DNA of 64,000 nucleotides from Anaeromyces robustus (lineage: Eukaryota; Neocallimastigomycota; Neocallimastigomycetes; Neocallimastigales; Neocallimastigaceae): assembly GCA_002104895.1 (NCBI GenBank), contig MCFG01000100.1:75001-139000 (forward strand), in the 5' to 3' direction. Positions 24,504 to 37,422 of this stretch are shown piece after piece. The position numbers and the translations under genes are program-made. Below the pieces are notes generated by a model. That model saw only the letters and a program-made list of their open reading frames with translations. It was not told the DNA's origin and searched no databases. Every line of letters starts with the position of its first letter. The first letter of the stretch is position 1.

Positions 24504-26758
24504 TTAGTTTGAACAGTAGGATTGAATACCACACCATTGATTGTTTTCATATCCCCATTGACCATCATCATCAGTTTCAAAAACATAACAGCCATTACAA
24601 CATGGATAACCATATTTTTCTGACCAACAAGTTTCTTCTTTAGTACGTTCTTCGTATGGAGTAAGTCCACACCATTCATTCTTTTTGAAATCATAACCCC
24701 ATTCACCATATTCATCTTTAGCATAAACAGCTTTAATTCCTTTAGCACAACATGGATAACCTACAAGTTCAGATAAACATTTATATTTTGAATCTTGAGT
24801 TGAAGTTGGTTCAGCATTAGAAATTTGAGTTGAAGTTGGTTCTTCAGAAATTGGAGTTTGAGATGGTTTAGATGAATCAATAGTGTAAGAATAGGTATCA
24901 TTACTATCACGATGATAGAATGGGTTACCACCTTGGAATACAGTAAAATCAATACCATCAAATTTATGAGTATCAATTTCACCTTCCATTTCCTTAACAA
25001 TTGGGTATTCATAATTTTCATCTAAATAAACTGGATTACAATCAAGGTTAAATGTTTCACAAGTTCTTCTGTATCTAGCAAGAATCCAATATTTAATACC
25101 ATAAGCAGATCCTCTTAATTCTTTCTTTTCAATTGTAGTGAATTCAGAGTTAGCTTCAAATTGTTCATAAGAATATTCAATTGGGTTAACAAAGTTAATA
25201 ACACCTGGACATATTCCATTTTCATCTGGAGTTTTATCATATTTAACATGTGGTCTAATTAATTCTTTTAATTCATCAATACGTGGGAAAAGAACATCTG
25301 GATTGAAAGCTCTAGTGACGAAATCATTCATAATTTTTTTGAAACGATCTTGATTTTTATAAAGTAAAATATCAACAACACGGATTGGTCTATTAAACCA
25401 TTCATCAAAAGTGTAATTGGCATAGTCTTTGTTTGGATTAGTTTCTACTAAACCATATTCAACATCTACAGGATCTTGTCCGAAATCGTTATCATAGTCA
25501 TAATAAATGATATTCCATTTACCATTCTTTTGTTTATATAAAACAAAGTTATGACCAATAAATATATGATCCCATGCACCTAATAAATATTCATAAGCCA
25601 TTTCATATAAGAATTGATCAATTTCAAAGATATCTTCAATATCTTTAGCAGAGTTAGCAGTTTCTACTTTTTTTAAAAATTCACTAAATTCAGAGTTATC
25701 AGTAACATCTTCATTTTCATTTTCACATGTGTACATACAATTTGGATTTAAGAAACAAGCACCTTTACTACAATTATATAAGTATGGAGTATCTTCATCA
25801 TCAAATTTTCCTTTAATCCATGGTAATTTTAAAGATTCAATTATCATGTGAAGACCATAATATTCATCATTAATATATAATATAACATAACTTGCTGAAA
25901 TAGAAGTAAGTCCTAAACGGTTATGAATATCACTTACTAACTTTGTTCTTAAATAAGTAGCATCATGAGCATCAGAACGAAGTTTAAATTGAGTAAGACC
26001 ATATAAATCTTTTTTACCTCTAATTTTAATATTGTATCCTTGTCTAGCCATTAAACGAGAAGAATTACCACCAAGAGAAAAAGTTACTTTATCGAATGAT
26101 TTTTTTTCACTAAAATTAAAATAAAACAACATAAAGTAAAATAAAAACAAAATAAAATATAAACAATTTTTTTATTAATATTAATAATTAATAGAATTCA
26201 TTTATTAATTTTTTTTTAATTTATCATTAATCATTAAATAGATAATAAAAAAGTTGAAAAAAGTTATCTTTTTTTTTTTTTTTTTTTTAATTTTTCTTAC
26301 CCATTAATTTCAACAACTAAAGTAGCTTCCTTTGTTTTTACTTTTGGTTCTTCTCTTGGTTCAACTTTTTCACCTTTTAAAGTTTTAATAATTCTATCAA
26401 TAGAATCATCATGTGCAGTAAATGGAACTTGACAAGCTTCTTTTAATTCTGTAAGCATATTATCTGGTATAGTTACTCTAAATGTTGGAATTTCATTATC
26501 AATTAATTCAAAAAGTTTTGTTCTTGTACCATTTTCAATAAATGATGTATCGGCTAAGACTTGCCAAACTATATTTTATAATTAATATTTATAGTTATTA
26601 ATATAACAATATAATTATCATTATATTATTTAATATTATTAAATTAAAATTTTACATTTAAATTAATATTGTTTATTTAATACTTAAAGCAAATAATATA
26701 ATAATTTAAATATAAATTAATTACCTGTAAGCAATAATACTATTATTTTCACTAACAT
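24504..26758 (-). CDS. CotH-domain protein with two dockerins (copy B)
   Basis: This is a 635-residue secreted protein with exons 26758-26725, 26568-26301 and 26109-24504. Exon lengths (34, 268 and 1606 nt) are identical to those of copy A. By hand comparison of the third exon it differs from A at about 16 of ~535 residues, for example LKKVETANS for LKRVDSANS, HNFVLYK for HNFGLYK and HKFDGIDFTVFQGG for HRFDGVDFSVFKGG. The signal peptide (MLVKIIVLLLT-VWQVLA), CotH core with YYDYDNDFGQDP, Pro/Ser/Thr linker and paired dockerins are all present, so it should be functional. Function is as for copy A: an extracellular scaffold-bound CotH protein of unknown substrate. Introns are 156 and 191 bp and similar in sequence to those of A. 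Beyond the stop codon the flank no longer resembles A but resembles C. Confidence 0.93.
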
Positions 26759-27657
26759 TCTATTATTTTTATTATATAGAAATAAAATTGAATAATTATA
26801 TAAATTTATTTTTTTTTAATTATAGAAAATATATATATTATTTATTTATTTATTTATTTATTTTTTTATATTTGAATTATAATATATTTTTATTTTCTTT
26901 AATAGTTATAACAATAAGGAAAAACAATCTTTTTATATAGAAACATAAATTAAGTATTAATATAATATAATTAAATTTTATGGGTTAATATATGAAAAAA
27001 GCTGTTCCCAAGATTTATTTAGTTGTTATCCAATAAAAATTTTGTTTTATAAATTATAAACATTTCTTTTAAATATATTTTTTATATATTTACAATTAAA
27101 TATGATTTTTTTTTTCTTTTTTTTTTTTTTTTGTACAAATATAATGAACATGCTTTTTTTTTTTTTTTTTTTAATATATTAATGCTTTTTATTTTTTTTT
27201 TTTTTTTTAAAAAATATATATTGTTATCTTTAATAAAAAAATTTATATAAATAAGGTTATTCATTTATTCATTATTCTTTTTAATAATCAGTACTTAATT
27301 ATTTTTTTTTAAAAAGAGTACTAATTAATTTTTTTTTTAAAAATGAATACTACATATATATAAAATGTACACAACGATATGCATAAATTTATATTATATA
27401 TTTATTAGTAATAATATAAACATGTATATCTTTTTAGTATTTAATAATTATATAATTTTCTACATATATTATATTATATTAATAAATTAATATAATATAT
27501 TAAATTATTAATATTTTATTATAGTTAAAATTTTATTAAAAACAATTTATAAATTATACATACATACCGTTAAAAGCAAGTTCTATTAAAACAAAAACAA
27601 AATCATATATAGTTAGAACAAAAATTGTTATTCTAAAATTAATTATTAGATGTTAAA

Positions 27658-27679
27658 TAAAGGTGGGCTCTCACCTTTG
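27658..27679. repeat. Short GC-rich hairpin
   Basis: AAAGGTG (27659-27665) pairs with CACCTTT (27672-27678) around GGCTCT, with a possible U.G pair at the base. It is notable only because the surroundings are almost pure A/T. No gene is adjacent and no function is assigned. Confidence 0.6.
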
Positions 27680-29177
27680 AAATTTTTTAGATAAAGAAAT
27701 TCTATAAAAATTAATTAACAATTATAAATATTAATTAAATTACACATAAATAAAAAATGTATAATAAATAAAAAATGTTTATTAAATATATATTTATGTA
27801 TATAATACATAATTAATTTTTTGTAATAAACTAATATTATTATTTTACAAAATTTATTACAGAAAAAATATAATTAATAATTGTATTATGATAATTTTTT
27901 ATTTATATGTATTATAATAATATAATAAAATATAATTAATACATAATATTAATATAATTAAATTAATTTTTGCAACTTAATAATAAATATCCTTATTTAA
28001 ACTTAAAAAAAATTTTGTGTTACATTAAATAAAGTATATATATTAAAAATATATGATGATTATTGAAAAAAAAATAAGAAAAATTGTTAATATTAATATG
28101 TTTTTTTTTTTATTATTACCCAAAAAAAAAACAAAAAAAAAAGGGAAAGGGATTATCATAATCATCATAAAAAAATAATTTTTCCAATTATTTTTGGAAA
28201 CATTTTATGTTATTAATATATTATCTGTTATATATTAATAATTAATAATATAAAATATTTTCATTTATATATGAAAATATTAATAACAAAGTATTAGTAT
28301 AAAATGATATTTTTATTCTATTCTATATATGCAAAAAAATTGTTTTAAACCATAAATATATATCTTATTAACAATAATTACACTCGACTTTTTTTTTTTT
28401 GATAATAATTTTATCAATATAATAATATAATAATATAATATATATAAAAAAAAAATAAATAAATTATATAACTTTAAAACAATAAATTTATAAATAATTA
28501 TAACTTATTTATTTAATTAAATCAATTTTTTTTTTTTTTGAATTATTACCCTTACCCAATTAAAATATTGCTGAAATGATAATGCCAAGTAGTACAATTT
28601 AATTACTTTTTCTTTTCCTTTTTTTTTTTTTTTCATAATATTTAATAACATATATATATATATTATATATATACATATTTTAAAATGTTTTAATAAAAAT
28701 ATATCTTTATATAACTATTATTAACGAATAATTTTAATTTTAATCATTTAAAGGTGAAAATATAAATTATTTTCACATAAGATATATATATATATTTTTA
28801 ATTTTATTAATAAATAAAAAAAAAAAACAAAAAAAAAACAAAAAAACAATTATTATTATTTTTCATTTCTTTATTTTTACTATATTTATTTTTATTTTAT
28901 TTATTTATTTATTTTTATTATATTTATTTTTATATTTATTTTTATTTTATTTATTTATTTTTATATTTATATTTATTTTTTTTCTATTTTTATTTTATAA
29001 ATTTTTATTTTTATTTTATTTATTTATTTTTTATCTATAATATTTATTTTTTATTTATCTATTTGGTCTATCTATTTATTATATTAATTTAATTATTTAT
29101 TTATTTATTCATTTTATCTATATAATTTAATAGTTACTTAAATCTATTTTATTTGTTTATATATTTATATTTAACAA

Positions 29178-29249
29178 TTATGAAAAGTATTTATTTACTT
29201 TTATAATTTAAATATATAATTAATGAAAAGTATTTATTTACTTTCCCAT
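29178..29249. repeat. Two copies of the ATGAAAAGTA hairpin core
   Basis: Copies at 29178-29206 and 29222-29249 match the cores found downstream of CotH B. They lie about 600 bp past the CotH C stop. Confidence 0.75.
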
Positions 29250-29733
29250 ATTTAAAAAAAAGGATTTTAAATTGTTTTGATATATATTAATTTATCATAT
29301 TTTAATATAGTTTCTTTTTTTTTTTTTTTATTAATACCTTTAGAAACTATAAAAAAGTATTTGTTCTATATCAACTATATCATTTATAAATAGAAATATG
29401 CTTTCCATTATTGGTATCAATTTTTTTTTTTTTTTTTTTTTTTGGTTAGTATCATCAAATAAATATATATATATATATATATATATTTTTCTGTCTGTTG
29501 ACAATATTAATTCTGAATTTTTTTTTATTATTTTTTTTTAATTTTTTTTAATTTTTTTTTTTAATTTTTTTTTTTACTTTTTTTTTTTTTTTTTGAATAA
29601 ACAAATAATTATATAAATTAAAATTAAATTAATGTTTAAAGATTATTTTTAAATTTTATAAACAATCTTTTATTTTTTTTTCTATTATTTTAAATAAATA
29701 ATTTTTTTTTAAAAGAAAATAAATAAATATAAT

Positions 29734-29765
29734 AAATTGTATTAAAATATAATTAAATACAATTT
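29734..29765. other. Candidate 3'-end hairpin of CotH C
   Basis: AAATTGTATT and AATACAATTT pair around a 12-nt A/T loop, 55 bp past the stop, at the same distance and with nearly the same loop as the hairpin past CotH B. Confidence 0.45.
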
Positions 29766-29819
29766 TTTTTCTTTCAAAATAATTCTATACTTATATATAA
29801 TAAATTAATATTATATTAT

Positions 29820-32365
29820 TTAATTTGAACAGAAGGATTGAATACCACACCATTGATTGTTTTCATATCCCCATTGACCATCATCATCAGTTTCAAAAAC
29901 ATAACAGCCATTACAACATGGATAACCATATTTTTCTGACCAACATTCTTCTTCGTTTACACGTTCTTCATATGGAGTAAGTCCACACCATTCATTCTTT
30001 TTGAAATCATAACCCCATTCACCATATTCATCTTTTGCATAAACAACTTTAATTCCTTTAGCACAACATGGATAACCTACAAGTTCAGATAAACATTTAT
30101 ATTTTGAATCTTGAGTTGAAGTTGGTTCAGCATTAGAAATTACTTCAGTTTGAGTTGGTTCTACAATAGTAGTTTGAGTTTGAGTTGGCTTTGATGGAGA
30201 AATAGTATAAACAAAGGTATCATTACTATCACGTTGATAATATGGGTTACCACCCTTGAATGCAGTGAAGTCATGACCATCAAATCTATGAAGATCAATT
30301 ACACCTTCCATATCTTTATCAACTGGATATTCATAATTTTCATCTAAATAAACTGGATCACATTCAATATCAAAAGTTTCACAAACTGTTCTGTATCTAG
30401 CAAGAATCCAATATTTAATACCATAAGCAGATGAATTTAATTCTGTTCTAGAAATTGTAGTAAATTCACTATTAACATTCCATTCTTCAAGAGTATATTC
30501 TACTGTATTAAGAAGGTTAATAACACCTGGGTTTAAACCATTTTCACCTGGTGTTTTATCATATTCAACATATGGTCTAATAAATTTCTTTAATTCATCA
30601 ATATGTGGGTAAAGAATGTTTGGATTGAAAGCTTCAGTAACAAATCTATTCATAATTTCCTTAAAATGATCTTGATTTTTGTAAACTAAAATATCTAAAA
30701 GATGAATAGGAATACTCATCCATTCATCAAAGGTATAACTTGGGAAATCTTTATCTGGATTAGTATTGACTATACCATATTCAACACCTACTGGATCTTG
30801 ACCTAAATCAGAGTCAAAATCGTAATAAATAATAGTCCATTTACCATTCTTTTGTTTATATATACTAAAGTTATGACCTCCGTGAAGTAAATGATCCCAA
30901 GCACCTGATAAATATTCATAAGCAGTTTCATATAAGAATTTTTCAATATCAAAAATATCTTCAATTTCTTCAGCTGATTTAGCTTTATCTAATTTTCTTA
31001 AAAATTGCATTAATTCAGAATTATCAGTAATTTCATCATTTTCATTTTGACAGATATAAGCACAATTTTGACTTAAGAAACAACCACCAGATTTACATTT
31101 ATATAAGTAAGGAGTGTCTTTATCGTCATATTTTTCTTCAACCCATGTTAACTTTGGAGCATCAAGTAAAACGTAAAAACCGTAATATTTATCATTAATA
31201 TATAATGTAGCATAATTTGCTGAAACAGATTCAAGTCCTAAACGATTATGAATATCACAAGCTAACTTTGATCTTAAATAAGTAGCTTCATGAGCATCAG
31301 GACGAAGTCTAAAGTGAGAACGACCATATAAATTATCTTTACCACGAATTTTAACATTAAATCCTTGTCTAGACATTAAACGAGCTGAGGTACCACCAAG
31401 AGAAAAAGTAACTTTATTAAATGTTTTTTTCTCACTAAAATTAAAAATATATATGTATATATAAATAAAATTAAATTAAATAAAATAAAATAAAATAAAA
31501 TAAAATAAACAATAAAAATATAATAATTTATAAGTATAAATAAAATAAACAGTAAAAGTATAATAATTTATACAAATATAAAAAAAAAGAGATAAAAATT
31601 AATCAAAAATAAAATAAAATAAAATAAAATAAAATAAAATAAAATAAAATAAAATAAAATAAAATAAAATAAAATAAAATAAAATAAAAATAAAATAAAA
31701 TAAAATAAAATAAAATAAAATAAAATAAAATAAAATAAAATAAAATAAAATAAAATAAAATAAAATAAAATAAAATAAAATAAAATAAAATAAAATAAAA
31801 TAAAATAAAATAAAAATTATTTATTATTTATTATTAACTATATTTCTTCTATATATATATTTAATAAAAAAGATAAATGAATAAAAAAAAATATATATAT
31901 ATTATTATTATTATTTATTTTTCTTACCCATTAATTTCAACAACTAAAGAAGCATCTTTTATTTTTAATTTTGGTTTCTTTTCTTCTTCTTCAACTGGTT
32001 CACCGTTTAACATCTTAATAATTTTTTCAATATTATTTTTATGTGAATCTGGTGAAACTTGAGCTTCTTCTATTAATTCTGATAATTTATCTTCTGGTAC
32101 AGTTATTTTGAAAGCTGGTACTTCATTATCAGTTAATTCAAAAATTTTTGCTCTTATACCTTCTTCAACAAATGGTGTTACAGCTAAAACTTGCCAAACT
32201 ATATTGTTGTAATTGAATTTTTTTATTATTCATAATTATTATATATATTTAATTATTTATATTGATTATAATTATAATTATATTCAAGTAATTAATAATA
32301 GTTAGAATTCTTAAAAAAGAAAAATATTTACCTGTAAGTAATAATATTATTATTTTTAATAACAT
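29820..32365 (-). CDS. CotH-domain protein with two dockerins (copy C)
   Basis: This is a 639-residue secreted protein with exons 32365-32332, 32198-31928 and 31434-29820. The intron positions are exactly those of A and B: after codon 11 in the signal peptide (MLLKIIILLLT-VWQVLA) and after residue 101. The CotH domain has diverged clearly from A and B (for example LRPDAHEATYLRSKLACD and YYDFDSDLGQDP) but keeps the DFD-type motif and the GAWDH block. In contrast, its last ~107 residues (linker end plus both dockerins) differ from A at only about four positions. Intron 2 is 493 bp, swollen by a 200-bp AAAAT array. An in-frame Met (codon at 31376-31374) is internal, not the start. Role as for A: an extracellular cellulosome component of unknown substrate. 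Confidence 0.93.
31605..31816. repeat. (AAAAT)n array inside CotH C intron 2
   Basis: About 210 bp of nearly perfect AAAAT units with one AAAAAT slip. It explains why this intron is more than twice the length of the matching introns in copies A and B. Confidence 0.95.
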
Positions 32366-34779
32366 TTTTACTGAAATAAAAAGAAAAAAAAAATTGTTTA
32401 ATTATATTAATTTAAGAAAATATATTATATTATATTTCTTTATTATTTTCTTTAATTATTGAAAATATATAATATTTTTTTTTTATTTTCTTTAATTTTT
32501 TTTAAATATATAATATTTATTTATTTTCTTTGATATAAATAAATGATTAAATTGTTAAATAAAAAAGGAAAAATATCTTTTTATATATGAAATGGTTTAA
32601 ATATTAAATAAATATTAAATATTATGTAATAAAGTTAAATAATGATAAAAAAAATGATTAATTATTAAGTTTAATAAATCATCATCCAATAAAATTATTA
32701 TTTTATAATTCCCTTTTTTTTTTTTTTTTTTTTGAATTTTAATTTTACTATCTATATATTTAAATAAAAAAATGTATCATATCCGTTTTATGTGTTTTTT
32801 TTTTTTTTTTTTTTTTTTTTTTATCTTTTAATATAAATTTTTTTCTTTATATATATATATAATATATAAAATATAATTATTTAATTAAATACAAATTATT
32901 TTATTTTAAAGTTTACTATATATTTAAATAAGATAATGTATCATATCGTTTTTTTTTATTAATAAAAATAAAATATATTAATATTTAATTAAATATAAAT
33001 TACTTTTTTTTTCTTTTCTCTTTTTTTTTTTTTTTTAAAATATATATTAATTATATATGCATAATAAATTATTTTTTTATTACTAAATAATATATTGATA
33101 ATTATATAATATAAATTAAATAATATTAAAAAACTTTTATAGAACTTTTTTATATATTTAAAAAAAAACACTTTTTTTAAATATAAAAAAGTAATAATAA
33201 ATAATAAAATAGTTATAAAGATATATATCAATCTAAATTTGATAATCTAATTTTTAGTGTGGTATGAAAAACGAAATTAGACCTATGAAAGTTTATAAAA
33301 TTATGGAATATTATTTTTAATTAATTGTAATGGAATTTTTATAAATTATATTTATATTTGTGTTACATCAAATAAATTAATATGATTGATGTAATTAAAA
33401 ACGTAATTAATAGAAATTGTTGTGTAAAGAATACAAAATATGGTTCAATATATAATCAATATAGCATAATTAATTGATATATATAAACCATATATATTTA
33501 AATATATTTATTTCATTTAATATAGAATTACTATAGAATTTTATTTCATATTATTTTTTTTTTAAAAAAAAATATAACATTATTTAATATGTACAAGTTT
33601 TAAATAATTTAATTAATATATTTGTTATAAAATTTATTAAATATATTATTTAATCATATATTTATTAAACAGAAAAAAAAAAAAAAAGGAAAGATACTAT
33701 GTACATCCTATATCCCATAATTATAATTTTTAAATTAATACAATTTTATATATTAATAATATATTTAATAAAGTTTTACAAAATTTTCTTAAAAACTTAT
33801 TAATCAAAATAATTTATAATTAATTATATATTAATAATATAATATTAATGTAATATTAAGTTGTTAATCATTATTAATATTATTAATATTAATAGTATTG
33901 TTAATCAAAATGGTATTTCATTTTTCAGAAAAAAAATTACTACTCTCTAAGCCAATTTTTTAGAATAATTTTTTAATGATTTTACCCTTTTTTTATTAAA
34001 AAGAGAAAAAAAAAAAAAAGAAAAAAAGACAACTAAATAATACAAAAAAAAAAAAAAAAAAAGAATTCAAAAATACAAAAAATAAATAAAAAAAAAAATA
34101 TAAGAATTAATATAAATTTAATTTATAAAATTAAATTTTATTAATTAATAAAAAATTTTTTAACTCCTTTTTTAATAATTAAAAATTAATAATAAATATA
34201 TTGAGTCATTAATGAATAAAAAGTAATAATATAATAATATATATTAATTGTATGAAGAATTCATAAAAAATTCAATATATATTTTAGACAGCCAAAAAGA
34301 AAATTTAAAATATATTATTAATATTAAATAAAATTAAGTATAAATACTAAATAGATGAAATATGAAATAATTTAATTATTATTATTAGTTATATTATTTA
34401 TTATTCATAATTTTATCCAATTTTAATAATTATCTTTTTTTAAGTCTAGAATTTTTTTTAAAAAAATTTTTTTATAATATTTCATGTATAAAAATTATTT
34501 CTTTATATTAATATAAATAAATAAATAAATAAATAAAGTAATAAATAACAAATATAAATACAAATAAATATAAATAATAAAATATTTATTTAAAAGAATA
34601 TCATTTAAAATAAATATATTTAATATTATGATTTATAAATTATAAATTATAAATGTATTATATATATTTAATATATTTTAAACTAATATATTATACAATA
34701 TTCAACTTTATTCATATTAAATATATTAAATATATAATGTAATATTTTTTATTAATTAAAAAAAAATAAATACTTTTAT

Positions 34780-34813
<34 letters not shown>

Positions 34814-35265
34814 TATAGTATTTATTCTAGTCTAATGTATATATATAGTAATAATAATAATTTATGTGCATATTACAAAATAAGGTTTTATATCTTTCAA
34901 ACAAATTACATTTATAGTAACTATTTTAATTGTTATTGTGTTTTTGTGCTTTTTTTTTATTATTATTTATTGTTTTTTTTTTAAACTTTAATTTTTTACA
35001 CATGAATCATGCTATACACATGAATCATCATACCATATTTGTATAAAACTAATTTTTTTTTTTTTTCTTTTTAATCTTTATCTTTTGTTTATGTTTTTTT
35101 AAAAATATTAATAGTTATACTTTATCTTTTGTTTATATTTTTTTTAAAAAAAATTAATATTAAATAAAAAGTATAACTTAAATAATTATCATAATACAAA
35201 TAATACAAACAAACATCGTAATTCGTACTTGATTCATGAGCCATTACATTATTGTTACATATACT

Positions 35266-35302
<37 letters not shown>

Positions 35303-35475
35303 AATAATGTTTATACTAATTTAAAAAAGTATTATTAAAAAAATAAAAATAAAGTTTATATATATATTATATTTTTCTTTTTTTTTTTTTTTTTTTTTAA
35401 ATATATTACATTAAAATATATTAACATTAAAGTTTATCTTTGTTTTTTCTTTAATATATTATGGTAAAGTTTATA

Positions 35476-35514
<39 letters not shown>

Positions 35515-36018
35515 TTAATATATGTTGAAATATTAACAATAAATATAAATAATTTAGTTATTAAATAAAGGTTTAGTTATTATATTTTCAAATGAATATA
35601 TGAATGTTTATATTAATAATTAAATTGATAAATTAATATAATATTTTTATCTTTATCTTTAAACTATTTTTTTTAATCCATTTAATTATTTATATATTAT
35701 ATAAATAAAGTTTATTTTAATATTACAGTTGTATATTAATTATATTCTTTCTATTTATGTATAAAACTCAATTATCATAAATATGATCCGCTTGAATTAA
35801 TTTATATCATTTATTTCATTACGCATTACGTTTCAAAATGAGTTGAACTGTACCTTTTTTATTCGGAAATAGAACTATTACATGATATATAAATATTTTA
35901 TTCAAATGTAATTTGATTTTTTTCTTGTATTATATATAAATATTTAATAATATTTATATTTAATATATACACATATATAATGTAAATATATATAATTGCA
36001 CTTTTTTATAGAATAATG

Positions 36019-36062
<44 letters not shown>

Positions 36063-37389
36063 ATTCATATTACAAAATCACTAAATTACACAACCCCCAA
36101 AAATAATTAAAATTGGTATTTTATATTTAAACATTTTAAAACATACGTTAAAAACAACATTAGGTATATAAAAATTATGATCACGTGTTCTAAGTAATAA
36201 TATAGTAATATTTTCATTATACATCAATAATTTCAATAAAATGAAGATATGACGTAATTAGAATTAAAAAATTTTAGATAATTAAAGAATTAATATGAAA
36301 AATTAAAAAATATGTGTAACTAAAGAAGAAAATTTGAGCCAGATTTTTTTTGTGAAACATCAAAAATTATTGCAAGATATTTTGATATTGTGAAAACATA
36401 TTATAACAATTATTAATATGAATGATATTATAAAAAAAAAATATGTTATTTTTAAATATAAAATACAATATTTTGTATCTAAATTTATATATATAGATAA
36501 AAGTTTTATATATTTATAACATATATATATTATATAGGAAAAAATTTTTCAAAATAAAATATTATTAACTATTTAAAAAATTATTATAACTACAGTAATA
36601 GTTAATATTGATATATTTATAATCCTTTTTTCTCTTATGTGATTTATTTAATTTTTTTTTCTATTTTATATGTATATATATATTTTGACACTATATAGAA
36701 GATCACGGAAATAAATAAACATAATAGAGATTAGTAATTAGTTCTTTAATAATACAAGAAGAATCTTTCCATATAAACTTGGGCATAAGGATAAATTACT
36801 GAGAAAGGGGAAGGGTTAAACTAAAGTTTATACGAGATGATAAATGCAAATATTGGCATTGATGGACTTATAATCTAAACTCTAAAGTAAAGTTTTATTA
36901 AATATATAGATTTTGTCTTTCTAATCTTTTAATTTTTGTTGAGACCTAAAAAAAGAGTATATATACCAATAATGTTTGAAGTGAGAATTTATCTTTTGAT
37001 AACTAAGAAAATGATATGATTCATGCGAAAACTATTAGAGGAGTTAATTACAAGGTTAAGTTTAGAATTTAAGATTAGAAATAATAAAATTTGAAAGATT
37101 TAGTATCTCCAAAAGGAATTTCAAGATTATTTAAATATTTAAAATTAAGACATTATGGGAATTTTATAAATACCAAGAAAGAAAAATAGGTCAGAATAAT
37201 TGTGAAAAGGGGGAAGAGAGAGTAAAGTTTAAGTAGGTTTAACAACCATTGAAATCATTTATTTATATTTAAAAAGAAAAATCATTTCATTAATTATAAT
37301 AAATTCATAGACATAAGTTAAAAGTATTCCTTTAAGTTTATTTTTAGGTTTAGGTGTAGCAATAATAACAATATCATCATCATCAAAAA

Positions 37390-37422
<33 letters not shown>

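Larger units (their letters stand above)
26759..29819. other. Intergenic between CotH B and CotH C
   Basis: This is 3 kb of A/T with T tracts. It holds a GC-rich small hairpin (27658-27679), two hairpin-core repeats (29178-29249) and a candidate 3'-end hairpin (29734-29765). The part from about 28860 onwards parallels the 3' flank of CotH B. No gene was found. Confidence 0.7.

Noticed and set aside
31374-31376. Met in CotH C as the gene start
   Set aside because: The frame continues upstream to a splice acceptor at 31435, and two further exons supply the signal peptide and the N-terminal CotH part, as in A and B.
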